The notes under the pieces were generated by a model. It saw nothing but the letters and a program-made list of their open reading frames with translations. It had not been told where the DNA came from and ran no database searches. 64,000 nt of DNA from Rhodopseudomonas sp. (GTDB lineage Bacteria > Pseudomonadota > Alphaproteobacteria > Rhizobiales > Xanthobacteraceae): assembly GCF_013377015.1 (NCBI RefSeq), contig NZ_JACABA010000002.1, positions 434,001 to 498,000 on the forward strand, in the 5' to 3' direction. How positions within the stretch are numbered: position 1 is the first letter of the stretch; every line of letters begins with the position of its first letter. Shown here piece after piece: positions 28,991 to 40,887 of this stretch. A program made the position numbers and the translations under genes.

Positions 28991-29092
28991 GATGACCTCT
29001 TCGGACCGTGGCTGCCTGCTGTCAGTCGCTGCCCATCACGCCGAAGTTCAACAACGCCCGGCGGTTCATGCCGGGAGCATCCGGGCCGGGCT

Positions 29093-29251
29093 CTACCCCT
29101 TCGACTTGTTGATCTTCTTGAGCCTCGCATCGGTATCTTCGATCGAGGCCGCAAGCTCCAGGATCGCCTTGGAGAGCAGTTCGATGGCCTCCTTCTGGTC
29201 CTGCGACTTGGCCGCGCGCAGCGCGTAGTTCTTGGCGGATGAGAGTGACAT
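29093..29251 (-). CDS. Small helical protein of unknown function
   Basis: A 52-residue protein from ATG 29251, with AAAGGA upstream. It is almost entirely helical with a heptad-like pattern (AIELLSKAILELAASIEDTDARLKKI) and a lysine-rich end. It could be a small coiled coil. No family recognised. Confidence 0.6.
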   Translation of the reverse strand: MSLSSAKNYALRAAKSQDQKEAIELLSKAILELAASIEDTDARLKKINKSKG

Positions 29252-29279
29252 GCGTCGTCCTTTCGTGTGATCAGATCTG

Positions 29280-29315
29280 TAGTCTGGATGCAGCGAAGCG
29301 CAATCCGGGATAGCG
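29280..29315. repeat. Short copy of a dispersed repeat
   Basis: The stretch TAGTCTGGATGCAGCGAAGC followed by GCAATCCGGGATAGCG resembles one half of the four repeat copies found at 59.8-62.1 kb. Confidence 0.5.
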
Positions 29316-29367
29316 TATCTGCAAGCACAGCCTCGCATTTCGGTTCGTTTCGTACCGGCTACAACGC

Positions 29368-29398
29368 AAAAACCCCGCGGCTCGCGCCGCGGGGTTTT
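29368..29398 (-). terminator. Intrinsic terminator after hppA
   Basis: Stem ACCCCGCGG / CCGCGGGGT is flanked by an A run and a T run. It lies 23 bases downstream of the hppA stop. Confidence 0.88.
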
Positions 29399-29420
29399 CG
29401 TCTCGTTCAGAATGCGCAGC

Positions 29421-31556
<2,136 letters not shown>

Positions 31557-31829
31557 TGATATTGCCTCGTCCCTAGATCTTGCCCCGCGTCATTCACCGC
31601 AAGGCGCGGAGGACGCACAAAAACAAGGCCTGCCCTGCTCAAGAGAGCGGCCTCAAATCGGCGGGACCATGCCAAAATCGTCATCCCGGCGCAACGCTGC
31701 GAACGGTGTAAACCGTCATTTTTCTGACTGATTTTGGCCAGGCCGGTGTCAAGACAGCCTTACGACGAACCGCCTAACGCATGGATCCAGAAAGCCGCGT
31801 CCCGGTTGGCGACCATCATTGTGCGCCAT
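31557..31829. other. 273-bp hppA upstream region
   Basis: It separates hppA from the end of the thiL operon, both on the minus strand. It should hold the hppA promoter. I see no gene and no convincing terminator for thiL. Confidence 0.4.
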
Positions 31830-32810
31830 CTAGAAATGGCTATACGACAATGCCTTCAGCAATATGTCGTCACCCCGCCGGTTCCGGAACCGCGGCAGCC
31901 CTGTGCCGGCGACGGCGAGACCGATTTGCGTGACCGGGATTCCGGCAAGCCGCGCCGCCGCCGCGAAGGGCTCGAAGCGATTCTCCGGAACAGTGCACAG
32001 AATCTCGTAATCGTCGCCCCCGGTGAGCAGCCGGTCGATCCCGGCCGCGCCGGCCTCGACCATGCTGCGCGCGCCAGGGGACAACGGGATCGCGCCGACA
32101 TCGATGGTCGCCGACAGCCCTGATACCGCGCACAGCTTGGCAAGATCGCCGGCCAACCCGTCGGAGACATCCATCGCCGCGCTGGCGTGATCGCGCACTG
32201 CCATCGCCAGAGCGCAGCGCGGCTGCGGAACCCGGTAGCGCTGCACCAGAGTGTCGCACGCGGCGGCATCCAGCGCTGTGGCCGCGGCGCCGCCTTTCAG
32301 AATGTCGAGCCCGAGCGTGGCGTCGCCGATCGTGCCGGTTACGACGATCCGGTCGCCGACTTCGGCGCCGCTCCGCCGCACCATCCGTCCGGGCAAGGTG
32401 CGGCCGAACGCCGTCACCGAAATCATCAGCGGCCCCGGCGTCGAGACGGTATCGCCGCCGAGCAGCGGGCAACGAAACGACACCGCGTCCTCACCGAGCG
32501 CGCGGGCAAACGGCGCCAGCCATTGGTCATCGGCGGCGCGCAGCGCCAGCGTCAGCAGGAAGCCGGCCGGCTCGGCCCCCTTGGCGGCAAGATCCGACAG
32601 GTTCACCCTCAGCGCCTTGCGGGCGATGGAGTCGGGCGGATCACCGGGGAGGAAATGCACACCCTCGACGATAGCGTCGGTGGTCACCACCAGATCGTCG
32701 GCGGAGGATTTCAGGATCGCGGCGTCGTCGGACAGGTCGAACGCGCCGGGATCGGTCGCCAGCGGCCCGAAATAGCGCACGATCAGGGAGTCTTCGCCGG
32801 AGGCGGCCAT
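31830..32810 (-). CDS. thiL: Thiamine-monophosphate kinase
   Basis: Phosphorylates thiamine monophosphate to the active diphosphate. The 326-residue protein opens with EDSLIVRYFGPL and shows the metal/ATP motifs LSDDAAIL, VHFLPGDPPDSIARKALRVNLSDLAAKGA, LLGGDTVS and AMDVSDGLAGDL. It is the last gene of the glyA-to-thiL run, separated from nusB by the opposite-strand membrane gene 32972-33331. Confidence 0.95.
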   Translation of the reverse strand: MAASGEDSLIVRYFGPLATDPGAFDLSDDAAILKSSADDLVVTTDAIVEGVHFLPGDPPDSIARKALRVNLSDLAAKGAEPAGFLLTLALRAADDQWLAPFARALGEDAVSFRCPLLGGDTVSTPGPLMISVTAFGRTLPGRMVRRSGAEVGDRIVVTGTIGDATLGLDILKGGAAATALDAAACDTLVQRYRVPQPRCALAMAVRDHASAAMDVSDGLAGDLAKLCAVSGLSATIDVGAIPLSPGARSMVEAGAAGIDRLLTGGDDYEILCTVPENRFEPFAAAARLAGIPVTQIGLAVAGTGLPRFRNRRGDDILLKALSYSHF

Positions 32811-32971
32811 CGTGAGGTTCCCGAATCCTGGTTGGGCGGCTGGCGCATCATCCTGCCGCCCTCTCGATCCAACCTATGCACGGGCAAACGGAATGCTCCA
32901 AGCCCGTCATCCCGCCGCAACGCGACGAATTGATCAACGACCGGCGCGTTCGCTTGGACTACCCTGCCGCG

Positions 32972-33331
32972 ATGACGACAAAATTCCTGATCCGCGACGT
33001 GCTGGTCTGGGGCCTGCTGCTGTGGCTGGTCGGCTATCTGCTCGGCTTCGCGTTTTACGCCTTGGTGCCGGTGGCGCTGATCGGATGGTACGTCATGCCG
33101 TTCGGGATCGCGACGACCTGTCTGGTGCTTTGGCGATGGGTGCGAGTCAGTCGATGGCGCGACGCGCTGTTGCTCGGGATCGGCTGGAGCGTGATCGCGG
33201 TGGTTTGCGACTACGCCTTCATCGTCAAGCTGCTCGCGCCGCCCGATGGCTACTACAAGCTCGACGTCTATCTGTACTATCTGCTGATGCTGGCGTTGCC
33301 GATGGCGGCCGCAGCGCTCCGGCGCAAATAG
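32972..33331 (+). CDS. Four-helix membrane protein of unknown function
   Basis: A 119-residue protein from ATG 32972 (MTTKFLIRD) with about four membrane helices separated by short charged loops. It ends in AAAALRRK. It runs opposite to the operon on both sides, between thiL and nusB. Nothing identifies the family. The upstream frame can be extended to 32876, but that part looks non-coding. Confidence 0.6.
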   Translation: MTTKFLIRDVLVWGLLLWLVGYLLGFAFYALVPVALIGWYVMPFGIATTCLVLWRWVRVSRWRDALLLGIGWSVIAVVCDYAFIVKLLAPPDGYYKLDVYLYYLLMLALPMAAAALRRK

Positions 33332-33373
33332 ATCGATCGCCCCCGGTCCAGCGTCGTTCCGACGCGTCGCCGG

Positions 33374-33889
33374 TCAGGTGCTCCGTGCGGCAAATTCTTC
33401 GGCGCGGAACTGCCGGGCGATCTGGTCCAGCACCGCGTTGACCATGCCGGTCTCGTCCTTCTCGACGAAGGCGTGGGCGACGTCGACATATTCCGACACC
33501 ACCACCCGGGCCGGAATGTCCTTGCGGTGCTCGAGTTCGTAAGAGCCGGCGCGCAGCACCGCGCGCAAAATCGCGTCGATCCGCGCCAGCGGCCAGCCCT
33601 TCGACAGCGCGTCGTCGATCAGCGGGTCAAGCTTGCCCTGGTCGCGCACCACGCCGGACACGATGTCCTGGAAGAACGCCTGCTCGGCCGGAAGATATTG
33701 CTCGCCCTCGACCTCGTTGCCGAGCCAGTGGCTTTCGAATTCGGCGAAGATGTCGTTGATGCCGGCGCCGCCGATATCCATCTGGTATAGTGCCTGCACC
33801 GCGGCCAGCCGCGCCGCGCCGCGCCGATTGGCCTTCCGGTCGCCGCTCTTGGGCCCGATCTTGGGTTGGATCTTCTTGATATCAGCCAT
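33374..33889 (-). CDS. nusB: Transcription antitermination factor NusB
   Basis: RNA-binding helical protein that with NusE recognises boxA in rRNA leaders. The 171-residue product has a basic N-terminus (KKIQPKIGPKSGDRKANRRGAARLAAVQALYQMD) and the family end ILRAVLRAGSYELEHRKDIPARVVVSEYVDVAHAF split over two helices. Placement after ribH is the common arrangement. Confidence 0.95.
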   Translation of the reverse strand: MADIKKIQPKIGPKSGDRKANRRGAARLAAVQALYQMDIGGAGINDIFAEFESHWLGNEVEGEQYLPAEQAFFQDIVSGVVRDQGKLDPLIDDALSKGWPLARIDAILRAVLRAGSYELEHRKDIPARVVVSEYVDVAHAFVEKDETGMVNAVLDQIARQFRAEEFAARST

Positions 33890-33897
33890 GACGCCGC

Positions 33898-34389
33898 TTA
33901 GCCCTTCGCCAGACGGCGTTTGATCCGCAGCATCGCCAGCGCCGCGCGCGCGGCGTCGCCGCCCTTGTTGAGCTCGCTGGCCTTGGCGCGCGCCCAGGCT
34001 TGCGCGTCGGTGTTGACGGTGATGATGCCGTTACCGAGCGGAAACTTTCGCGCGACGGCCAGATCCATCAGCGCGCGCGAGGATTCCATCGAGACGATCT
34101 CGAAATGGATGGTATCGCCGCGCACCACGCAGCCGAGCGCGATCGCCGCGTCATAGGGCCTGTTGTTGGCTTCCGCGGCATCCAGCGCGATCGCGATCGC
34201 GGCGGGAATTTCCAGCGCGCCCGGCACCGTGATGATGTCGTGGGTGACGCCGGCGGCTCTCAGCTCCGCCAGCGCGCCTTCCAGCATCGCGTCCTGGATG
34301 TCGTCGTAGAACCGCGCCTCGACGATCAGGACGCGCGCGCCCGCAATATCGGTCTGATCCTGCAACTGGGCGCGTCGCGCGTCTGCCAT
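33898..34389 (-). CDS. ribH: 6,7-dimethyl-8-ribityllumazine synthase
   Basis: Penultimate enzyme of riboflavin synthesis. The 163-residue protein has [21 protein letters not shown], the [13 protein letters not shown] motif, [28 protein letters not shown] and [17 protein letters not shown], with the catalytic histidine in DTIHFE. It is separated from nusB by 8 bases. Confidence 0.95.
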   Translation of the reverse strand: MADARRAQLQDQTDIAGARVLIVEARFYDDIQDAMLEGALAELRAAGVTHDIITVPGALEIPAAIAIALDAAEANNRPYDAAIALGCVVRGDTIHFEIVSMESSRALMDLAVARKFPLGNGIITVNTDAQAWARAKASELNKGGDAARAALAMLRIKRRLAKG

Positions 34390-34471
34390 CGTTTGTCACT
34401 GCCAAATTGTTGGATGCAGGGTTCTAGGCGCGCAGGCGGCGAAAGCCAAGGAATCAAATCGCCGCTGCGGC

Positions 34472-35080
34472 TTATTTCATCTCGCTCAAACGCGCGGCAT
34501 AGCGCGCCATCAGATCGACTTCGAGATTGACCTCGCTGCCGGCCTGCCAGCCGCCCAGCGTGGTGACGCTCAGCGTGTGCGGAATGATCAGTACCGAAAA
34601 CGCCACATCGTCGACGCTGTTGACCGTCAGCGACACGCCGTCCAGCGTCACCGAGCCCTTGGTGGCGATGAAGCGCGCCAGTTCGCGGGTGGTGGAAAGG
34701 TGAAACCGCGCCATCCCCGGCAGTTCGTCGCGGCGCGTGACCGTGGCGATGCCGTCGACATGGCCGGTGACGATGTGGCCGCCGAGCTCGTCGCCGATCT
34801 TCAGCGCACGTTCCAGATTGAGCCTGGTGCCGACCTTCCAGTGCTTGGCCGAGGTCATCGCCAGCGTCTCCGCGCCGGCATCGACCTCGTACCAGGTCTT
34901 GCCGCCCTCCACGCCGGAGCCGACCACGGTCAGGCAAACACCATTGCTGGCGATCGACGCGCCATCAGCGATGCTGGCGCGGTCAAAATTGCACACAATG
35001 CGCAGCCGGTGCAGGCTGCCCTGCGCGGTCGGCGTCAGGGCTACAATCTCGCCTACGTCCGTGACAATGCCGGTGAACAT
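34472..35080 (-). CDS. ribE: Riboflavin synthase alpha chain
   Basis: Dismutates two lumazines to riboflavin. The 202-residue protein shows the two-barrel repeat: [12 protein letters not shown] with SIASNGVCLTV in the first half and ATKGSVTLDGVSLTVN in the second. Its ATG overlaps the ribD stop (TAATG), indicating translational coupling. Confidence 0.95.
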   Translation of the reverse strand: MFTGIVTDVGEIVALTPTAQGSLHRLRIVCNFDRASIADGASIASNGVCLTVVGSGVEGGKTWYEVDAGAETLAMTSAKHWKVGTRLNLERALKIGDELGGHIVTGHVDGIATVTRRDELPGMARFHLSTTRELARFIATKGSVTLDGVSLTVNSVDDVAFSVLIIPHTLSVTTLGGWQAGSEVNLEVDLMARYAARLSEMK

Positions 35081-36231
35081 TATGCGCGTCCGTAAATCGT
35101 GAGGGTATCGGGTCCGAGCGTTTCGCTCGCATGGAATTTCAAGGCCGGCGATGCCGTGATCGCGGCGAGCGGCAGGCCCTCCAGCGCATCGACGCCGCCC
35201 TCGCCGATCGGCGCCGGCCCGCGCAGCAGCCAGACCTCGTCAACCAGGTCGGCAGCGACGAATGACGCCGCCACCCGCGCGCCGCCTTCGACCATGAGCC
35301 GGGTGATGCCCTTGTCGGCGAGCGCGCGCAGCACCGCGGCGAGGTCCAGCCCCGGAGCCGCGGCGGTGGTGGGAACGCGGATGACCTGCGCGCCGGCGGC
35401 GCCGAGTTTCGCCACGGCAGCGGGCTCGGCGAGGTTGGATGTCATCAGCCACAGCGGCACCTCGCGGGCCGAATGCACCAGCCGGCTGTCGCCGCGCAGC
35501 CGCAGCGCGCGGTCCAGCACCACCCGAACCGGCGATTGCTTCTCCATGCCCGGCAACCGGCAGGTTAGCAGCGGATCATCCGCCAAAGCGGTTCTGATTC
35601 CGACCAGAATGGCGTCGCATTGCGCGCGCAGCAGATGCACCCGCGCTTTCGTCGCCGCGCCGGTGATCGCTACCGGCTGGCCGCCGGCCGCGCCGATCCG
35701 GTCATCACTGGACACCGCGAGCTTCAGGATCACATGCGGCCGGCCGTCGCGGACGCGGCGAAAATGCCCGGCATGATCGTGCGCCGCTTCGGCCGCGCCA
35801 GGCCCGACATCGACCACGATGCCGGCGGCGCGCAGCCGCGCGTGGCCCTGCCCGGCCACCTCCGGATTGGGATCCTGGATCGCCGACACCACGCGCGAAA
35901 TGCCCGCGGCGATCACCGCGTCGGCGCAGGGCGGCGACTTGCCGTGATGCGAGCACGGCTCCAACGTCACATAAAGCGTGGCCCCGCGCGCGGCGTCGCC
36001 GGCGCGCGCCAGCGCTTCGATTTCGGCATGCGGCCGGCCGCCAGCTTGCGTCCAGCCGCGGCCGAGGATGACGCCGTCCTTGACGATCACCGCACCGACC
36101 GCCGGATTGGGCCAAGTGCGACCGAGCCCGCGGCGGCCCAGCGTCAGTGCCAGTTGCATGAAGCGCTGGTCGGCGGCTTTGCCGGCTTTGGCTTTTTCCG
36201 CGTACTGATCCTCCAAAATCCGGAAGATCAT
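35080..36231 (-). CDS. ribD: Bifunctional riboflavin deaminase/reductase
   Basis: Two-domain enzyme of 383 residues. The deaminase half carries the zinc motif [10 protein letters not shown] and [14 protein letters not shown]; the reductase half starts around residue 150 ([19 protein letters not shown]) and ends with [14 protein letters not shown]. The start overlaps the nrdR stop as ATGA. No FMN riboswitch is visible before the run, and internal placement in an operon would make one unlikely here. Confidence 0.95.
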   Translation of the reverse strand: MIFRILEDQYAEKAKAGKAADQRFMQLALTLGRRGLGRTWPNPAVGAVIVKDGVILGRGWTQAGGRPHAEIEALARAGDAARGATLYVTLEPCSHHGKSPPCADAVIAAGISRVVSAIQDPNPEVAGQGHARLRAAGIVVDVGPGAAEAAHDHAGHFRRVRDGRPHVILKLAVSSDDRIGAAGGQPVAITGAATKARVHLLRAQCDAILVGIRTALADDPLLTCRLPGMEKQSPVRVVLDRALRLRGDSRLVHSAREVPLWLMTSNLAEPAAVAKLGAAGAQVIRVPTTAAAPGLDLAAVLRALADKGITRLMVEGGARVAASFVAADLVDEVWLLRGPAPIGEGGVDALEGLPLAAITASPALKFHASETLGPDTLTIYGRA

Positions 36232-36710
36232 TTGCGGACCAGCGCCGGCCGGGTCTCGTCGTCGCCGGACAATTCGCCCAGCACCGCCTCGAAATCCTTG
36301 GCCTCACGGAAATTGCGATACACCGAGGCGAAGCGGACGTAAGCCACGTCGTCGAGCTTGCGCAGATGATCCATCACGATCTCGCCGATGGTCTCCGAGG
36401 AGATCTCCGCCTCGCCGCCGCTTTCCAGCTCACGCACGATCGCCGACACCATCTTCTCGACCCGCTCCGGCTCGACCGGCCGCTTGCGCAGCGAGATCTG
36501 CAGAGAGCGCACCAGCTTGTCGCGGTCGAACGGCACCCGGCGGCCGTTGCGCTTGATCACCGTGAGTTCGCGCAGCTGCACCCGCTCGAAGGTGGTGAAG
36601 CGGAAATTGCAGGCCATGCAGACCCGGCGCCGCCGGATCACGGCGGAGTCCTCGGTGGGCCGAGAGTCCTTCACCTGGGTATCAAGACTGTTGCAGCTCG
36701 GGCAGCGCAT
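36228..36710 (-). CDS. nrdR: Ribonucleotide reductase repressor NrdR
   Basis: ATP/dATP-sensing repressor of ribonucleotide reductase genes. The N-terminal zinc ribbon is [18 protein letters not shown]...[12 protein letters not shown], followed by the ATP-cone from about residue 46 ([22 protein letters not shown]). The 160 residues match the family. It is coupled to ribD downstream and lies 10 bases after glyA. nrdJ in this window at 54.1 kb is a plausible target. Confidence 0.96.
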   Translation of the reverse strand: MRCPSCNSLDTQVKDSRPTEDSAVIRRRRVCMACNFRFTTFERVQLRELTVIKRNGRRVPFDRDKLVRSLQISLRKRPVEPERVEKMVSAIVRELESGGEAEISSETIGEIVMDHLRKLDDVAYVRFASVYRNFREAKDFEAVLGELSGDDETRPALVRK

Positions 36711-36720
36711 CTCGCGGCCC

Positions 36721-38022
36721 TTACTGGTAGATCGGGAAGCGGCCCGTCAGCTCCTTGACCCGCTCCTTCACCGAGGCTTCCACCAGCGGGGCCGATCCGT
36801 CAGCAGATTGCGCAATGGCATTCAGGACTTCGGAGATCAAGCTACCGACCTGCTTGAACTCGGCGACGCCGAAACCGCGGGTGGTCGCGGCCGGGGTGCC
36901 GAGCCGGATGCCGGAGGTGACGAAGGGCTTTTCCGGATCATAGGGAATGCCGTTCTTGTTGCAGGTAATGCCGGCGCGGACCAGCGCCTTTTCGGAGACG
37001 TTGCCCTTCAGGCCCTTCGGCCTAAGATCGACCAGCATCAAATGGTTGTCGGTGCCGCCGGAGACGATGTCGAAGCCAGCCGCGCGCAGCGTTTCCGCAA
37101 GCGCCTTGGCGTTTTCCACGACGTTCTTCGCGTAGATCTTGAAGTCCGGCTGCAGCGCTTCCTTGAACGCCACCGCCTTGGCGGCGATCACATGCATCAA
37201 GGGGCCGCCCTGCAGGCCGGGGAAGATCGCCGAATTCAGCTTCTTGGCCAGCGCCTCGTCATTGCTGAGGATCAGGCCGCCGCGCGGCCCGCGCAGCGAT
37301 TTGTGCGTGGTGGTGGTGGTGACATGGGCATGCGGCACCGGATTGGCGTGGACGCCGCCGGCAACGAGGCCGGCGAAATGCGCCATATCGACCAGGAAAT
37401 AGGCGCCGACACTGTCGGCGATCTCGCGGAACCGCTTGAAGTCCCAGGCCCGCGAATAGGCCGAGCCGCCGGCGATGATCAGCTTCGGCTTGACCTCCTC
37501 GGCCTGCCTGGCGACCGCGTCCATATCGATGATCTGATCCTCGCGCCGCACCGTGTAATGCGCGGGCTTGAACCACTTGCCCGACATGTTGACCGCCGAG
37601 CCGTGGGTGAGATGGCCGCCGGCGGCCAGATCCAGCCCCATGAAGGTGTCACCGGGCTGCAGCAGCGCCAGGAACACCGCCTGGTTCATCTGGCTGCCGG
37701 AGTTCGGCTGCACATTGGCGAAACCGGCGCCGAACAGCTTCTTGGCGCGCTCGATCGCCAGATTCTCGGCGACATCGACGAATTCGCAGCCGCCGTAATA
37801 GCGATTGCCCGGATAGCCCTCGGCATATTTGTTGGTCATCACCGAGCCCTGCGCCTCGAGCACGGCGCGGCTGACGATGTTTTCGGAGGCGATCAGCTCG
37901 ATCTCGTGGCGCTGGCGGCCGAGTTCGCCCTTGATCGCGGCGGCGATCTCGGGATCGGCCTGTTCCAGCGAGGCGGAGAAGAAGGAGTCGGGGGCGGACT
38001 GGGTCTTGGCTGAGCTGCTCAT
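36721..38022 (-). CDS. glyA: Serine hydroxymethyltransferase
   Basis: PLP enzyme that converts serine and tetrahydrofolate into glycine and methylene-THF. The 433-residue sequence contains [26 protein letters not shown], the PLP lysine in [14 protein letters not shown] and [19 protein letters not shown]. It leads the glyA-nrdR-ribD-ribE-ribH-nusB run. A possible promoter (TTGGCC, 17 bases, TATGGC) can be read on the minus strand about 80 bases upstream. Confidence 0.96.
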   Translation of the reverse strand: MSSSAKTQSAPDSFFSASLEQADPEIAAAIKGELGRQRHEIELIASENIVSRAVLEAQGSVMTNKYAEGYPGNRYYGGCEFVDVAENLAIERAKKLFGAGFANVQPNSGSQMNQAVFLALLQPGDTFMGLDLAAGGHLTHGSAVNMSGKWFKPAHYTVRREDQIIDMDAVARQAEEVKPKLIIAGGSAYSRAWDFKRFREIADSVGAYFLVDMAHFAGLVAGGVHANPVPHAHVTTTTTHKSLRGPRGGLILSNDEALAKKLNSAIFPGLQGGPLMHVIAAKAVAFKEALQPDFKIYAKNVVENAKALAETLRAAGFDIVSGGTDNHLMLVDLRPKGLKGNVSEKALVRAGITCNKNGIPYDPEKPFVTSGIRLGTPAATTRGFGVAEFKQVGSLISEVLNAIAQSADGSAPLVEASVKERVKELTGRFPIYQ

Positions 38023-38210
38023 GGCGAAATGTCTCCACCGCCGCAGGCCCTTAGCGCGGGGTGCGGGCGGTCATCTGGTGCGGTCGGAAGCGGCGCAGGG
38101 GCCATACCATATCGGGCCGCGCTGGCCAAGGTTTTGCGGGTTGGGCGTTCGATTTAGGCAAGATGTGGGGGATACCGGCAGTTCCGGCGCGGCGGGCGGG
38201 CCACGGCCGC

Positions 38211-38837
38211 TCAGGCGGCGAAGCGGTAGGCGCCGCCCTTTTCGATCGAACGCTGGAACGCCGGCCGGGCATGCATCCGCTTGAGCCAGCTATCGAGGTT
38301 TGGATAGGCCGGCAGCTTGCCGAACACTTTTGCCATCTCTGCAACGAAGATCATCATGGTGTCGGCGCCGGTCAGCGCCTGGCCGACAAAGAAGTCGCGG
38401 CCGTTGAGCGCGCCCTCGACATAGGACAGATGGTTGGCGATCTCGCTGTCGATCCGCGGATGCAGCGGCGCACCGGCCTCGCGCAGCCGGCCGACATAGA
38501 GGTTGAGCATCAAGGGCAGCATCGCCGAGCCCTCGGCGTAATGCAGCCATTCCTGATAGGCCTCGAACTCGCGCGTCCCCTCGTCCGGCCGCAGCGCGCC
38601 CTTGCCGTATCGGCGGATGATGTAATCGACGATCGCCCCGGACTCCGCCAGCGTGATGTCGCCGTCGACAATCACCGGCGACTTGCCGAGCGGATGCACT
38701 TCTTTCAACTCCGGCGGCGCCAGCCGCGTCGTCGCGTTGCGCTCATAACGCTTCAACTCATACGGCGCGCCAAGCTCCTCCAGCAGCCAGAGGATGCGCT
38801 GCGAGCGGGAGTCGTTGAGGTGGTGCAGGGTGAGCAT
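38211..38837 (-). CDS. Glutathione S-transferase family protein
   Basis: Cytosolic thioredoxin-fold plus helical-domain GST of 208 residues from ATG 38837 (MLTLHHLNDSRSQRILWLLEELG). The serine of NDSRS occupies the glutathione-activating region, and VHPLGKSPVIVDGDITLAESGAIVDYI is the GSH-binding strand and ESGAI motif. Substrate unknown. It is downstream of, and on the same strand as, the AT-richer ATPase gene. Confidence 0.9.
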   Translation of the reverse strand: MLTLHHLNDSRSQRILWLLEELGAPYELKRYERNATTRLAPPELKEVHPLGKSPVIVDGDITLAESGAIVDYIIRRYGKGALRPDEGTREFEAYQEWLHYAEGSAMLPLMLNLYVGRLREAGAPLHPRIDSEIANHLSYVEGALNGRDFFVGQALTGADTMMIFVAEMAKVFGKLPAYPNLDSWLKRMHARPAFQRSIEKGGAYRFAA

Positions 38838-38886
38838 GGTGGGTAAGCTTTCCGAAAGGGGCCAACAAATTCCCGTCAAGTATCGC

Positions 38887-40443
38887 TCATATCTTCAGGA
38901 TGGCTCTTCGAATCGAGCGATAGTCATCTTTCGGTACCTCGACGAACTTCTCCTCACCAGCCTCATCTGCGAAGAACAAGCCTTCGGGCATCTTGTTTGT
39001 ATTAATCAGGTCGACGTAGCAGCCATAGTCAATCTTGTAGACATCGTATCGCGCGCCGGGCTCATCGTTTGATGAGATGTTCCGTTTCAGTATGTGAAGA
39101 AGCCTCGAATCAAACAATTGATCGATCCTGCTGTCACGCGCGTTGCTCGCAAAGAGAAACGCCCTCGCCTTTCTGTTTCCAATCACCTCGTCGATGACAT
39201 GATCGAGCAAATTGGCCAGTCGTTCGTTGCCACGAATGACCGATGCTTTGTCCTGCTGATACCAGTCCCGAGCTGCTCCTCGCACGTGCTGCACGGCCAC
39301 CTTTTGTCCGAACGCTTTGGTTGCGATTTTCGCAGCAAGATTGAGAGCGTCGCGTGGGACACCCTCGACAGCGCGTACAAATTCTTCAAATACTGGAGTT
39401 TGTGTAAAAGCAATTTGGACAAGTTTATCAGCAGTATCAATCTCCGGCAACGCGCCATCGCTCGTACTGTAGTGCTTGAAGATCAAATTCTTGAAAAAAT
39501 TCGTCGACTTCAATTGATTGTTTTCAAACACAAGGAAATCGTCAAGATTTAGGTCGGCAGACATATCTGCTCCCAGCTCGATTCCAACGTACTCGCCCCT
39601 GGCCTCCAAAATTGCAAAATTCGATCTGTGTTCTATCGCGGCAATCTTGACCGTGATTGTCCCGACCGGAAGAACCGTCCTTCGCAAGAGATCAGCCAAA
39701 TAGGGCTGCAAATCTATAGGAATTTCGCTCCACTCATCGATCAATAACCAGACCCGGCTCTGACCAAGCACCTGCAAGAGTCCGGCCAGAGCGTTCATCA
39801 CGCTGCCGAAGTTCAGATGGATACGTTCCTTTCCACTCCTCTTTGTTGAGTGATCTTCGGAAATTCTCCGATTCGAATCGGCACCAATCTCTGCAGCAAA
39901 CCCCTCTTTGGGATTGAGCTTTATAGATGCGCGAGCTCGCGCATCGTTTGACCTCGCCTCTTTGTCCTCAGATTCGACAGATCCACTAATCTGCACGGTC
40001 GAAATTGAGGCGGCTAAATCATCAATCCGCATAGTAATCTGCTCAGGATTGATGGCGCCGTCAATTTGAGCCACAGCGAGCTGGAATAGTTCATCATGAA
40101 TGGCTCGCAGAACATCAACAACAAGAACCGACGCCCGCTCCGAAAGCCCCTTAGAGGAGTCGCTGTAGATGGATCCATTTGATCCAATTGAACGCAAATC
40201 TAGATAAATTGCCAGGTCGCCAAGTTTCGTTACATTCTCAGCTAGAAATTTCAGTGCGTGTGTCTTTCCAGTGCCGCGCCTCCCATAAATTACTTGATTG
40301 TTCGACGTCGAAAGCAAGTCGTACAGGGGCGCAGAATCAACAAAAGTTGCCACCAATAAGTCATTGGAGGACCGCTCTGCTCTCTTGTTGAATCCGATTA
40401 GCGTTCTGTGAATTGCGGTCAAAGTGTCTTTATCAGAAATCAT
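38887..40443 (-). CDS. Orphan ORC/CDC6-like P-loop ATPase
   Basis: A 518-residue ATPase with no recognised partner. Walker A is GRRGTGKTH (residues 54-62), Walker B is VWLLIDEW (231-238), and GVPRD (371-375) matches the sensor-2-like motif of ORC/CDC6 and STAND ATPases. A lysine/aspartate-rich insert lies at about 155-200, and the C-terminal 100 residues look like a winged-helix-type tail. Base composition is visibly more AT-rich than all neighbours and codon use differs, so recent acquisition is likely. The role could be defence or plasmid-type biology; no direct evidence decides. Confidence 0.75.
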   Translation of the reverse strand: MISDKDTLTAIHRTLIGFNKRAERSSNDLLVATFVDSAPLYDLLSTSNNQVIYGRRGTGKTHALKFLAENVTKLGDLAIYLDLRSIGSNGSIYSDSSKGLSERASVLVVDVLRAIHDELFQLAVAQIDGAINPEQITMRIDDLAASISTVQISGSVESEDKEARSNDARARASIKLNPKEGFAAEIGADSNRRISEDHSTKRSGKERIHLNFGSVMNALAGLLQVLGQSRVWLLIDEWSEIPIDLQPYLADLLRRTVLPVGTITVKIAAIEHRSNFAILEARGEYVGIELGADMSADLNLDDFLVFENNQLKSTNFFKNLIFKHYSTSDGALPEIDTADKLVQIAFTQTPVFEEFVRAVEGVPRDALNLAAKIATKAFGQKVAVQHVRGAARDWYQQDKASVIRGNERLANLLDHVIDEVIGNRKARAFLFASNARDSRIDQLFDSRLLHILKRNISSNDEPGARYDVYKIDYGCYVDLINTNKMPEGLFFADEAGEEKFVEVPKDDYRSIRRAILKI

Positions 40444-40570
40444 CTTGCTACCAAAGAGCTAGAGAACGAAACCTTCAAGAATAATAGGCTATCAACTATC
40501 TGAAGAAAGCGTAGAGTATTCTTCGGTCACAATCCTCCCCCAGATTTCGGGCCGGCTTATCCTACCCCCC

Positions 40571-40780
40571 TCAAATCGTCGTCTGCACCACGCCGCATTC
40601 CTTGCAGGTGAACTTGACCCGGGTTTCGCCGCGCGGCGCCTTGACCTTGTTCTCAGCGCCGCATTTGCCGCAGGTCGCCATGATCCTTGTGTCGCCCTGC
40701 TTCACCGTGAGGTTCTTCTTCGCCATCGCCTCGCGCATCAGCCGTTCGGCCTCCTCGCGCATCGCCTGCTTGTCCACCAT
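40571..40780 (-). CDS. Small zinc-ribbon protein
   Basis: A 69-residue protein with an N-terminal charged helix (EAERLMREAMAKK) and a four-cysteine ribbon (CGKCGAENKVKAPRGETRVKFTCKEC split over two knuckles). ATG 40780 is used. Function unknown; possibly a nucleic-acid-binding or chaperone-like small protein. Confidence 0.75.
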   Translation of the reverse strand: MVDKQAMREEAERLMREAMAKKNLTVKQGDTRIMATCGKCGAENKVKAPRGETRVKFTCKECGVVQTTI

Positions 40781-40852
40781 GGTCCGCTCCGCCGTATTCG
40801 AATCCCGGAAAGGCTTTTAGCGCCGAATTTCGACGCGTCTGCAAGATTCGGA

Positions 40853-40881
40853 TTGACCGGATTGTGACGATGGACTATATT
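40853..40881 (+). promoter_or_regulatory. Near-consensus sigma-70 promoter
   Basis: TTGACC (40853-40858) and TATATT (40876-40881) are separated by 17 bases. Transcription would start near 40888. No gene with a good ribosome-binding site follows, but a chain of hairpins begins at 40891. Confidence 0.6.
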
Positions 40882-40887
40882 CCTAAT

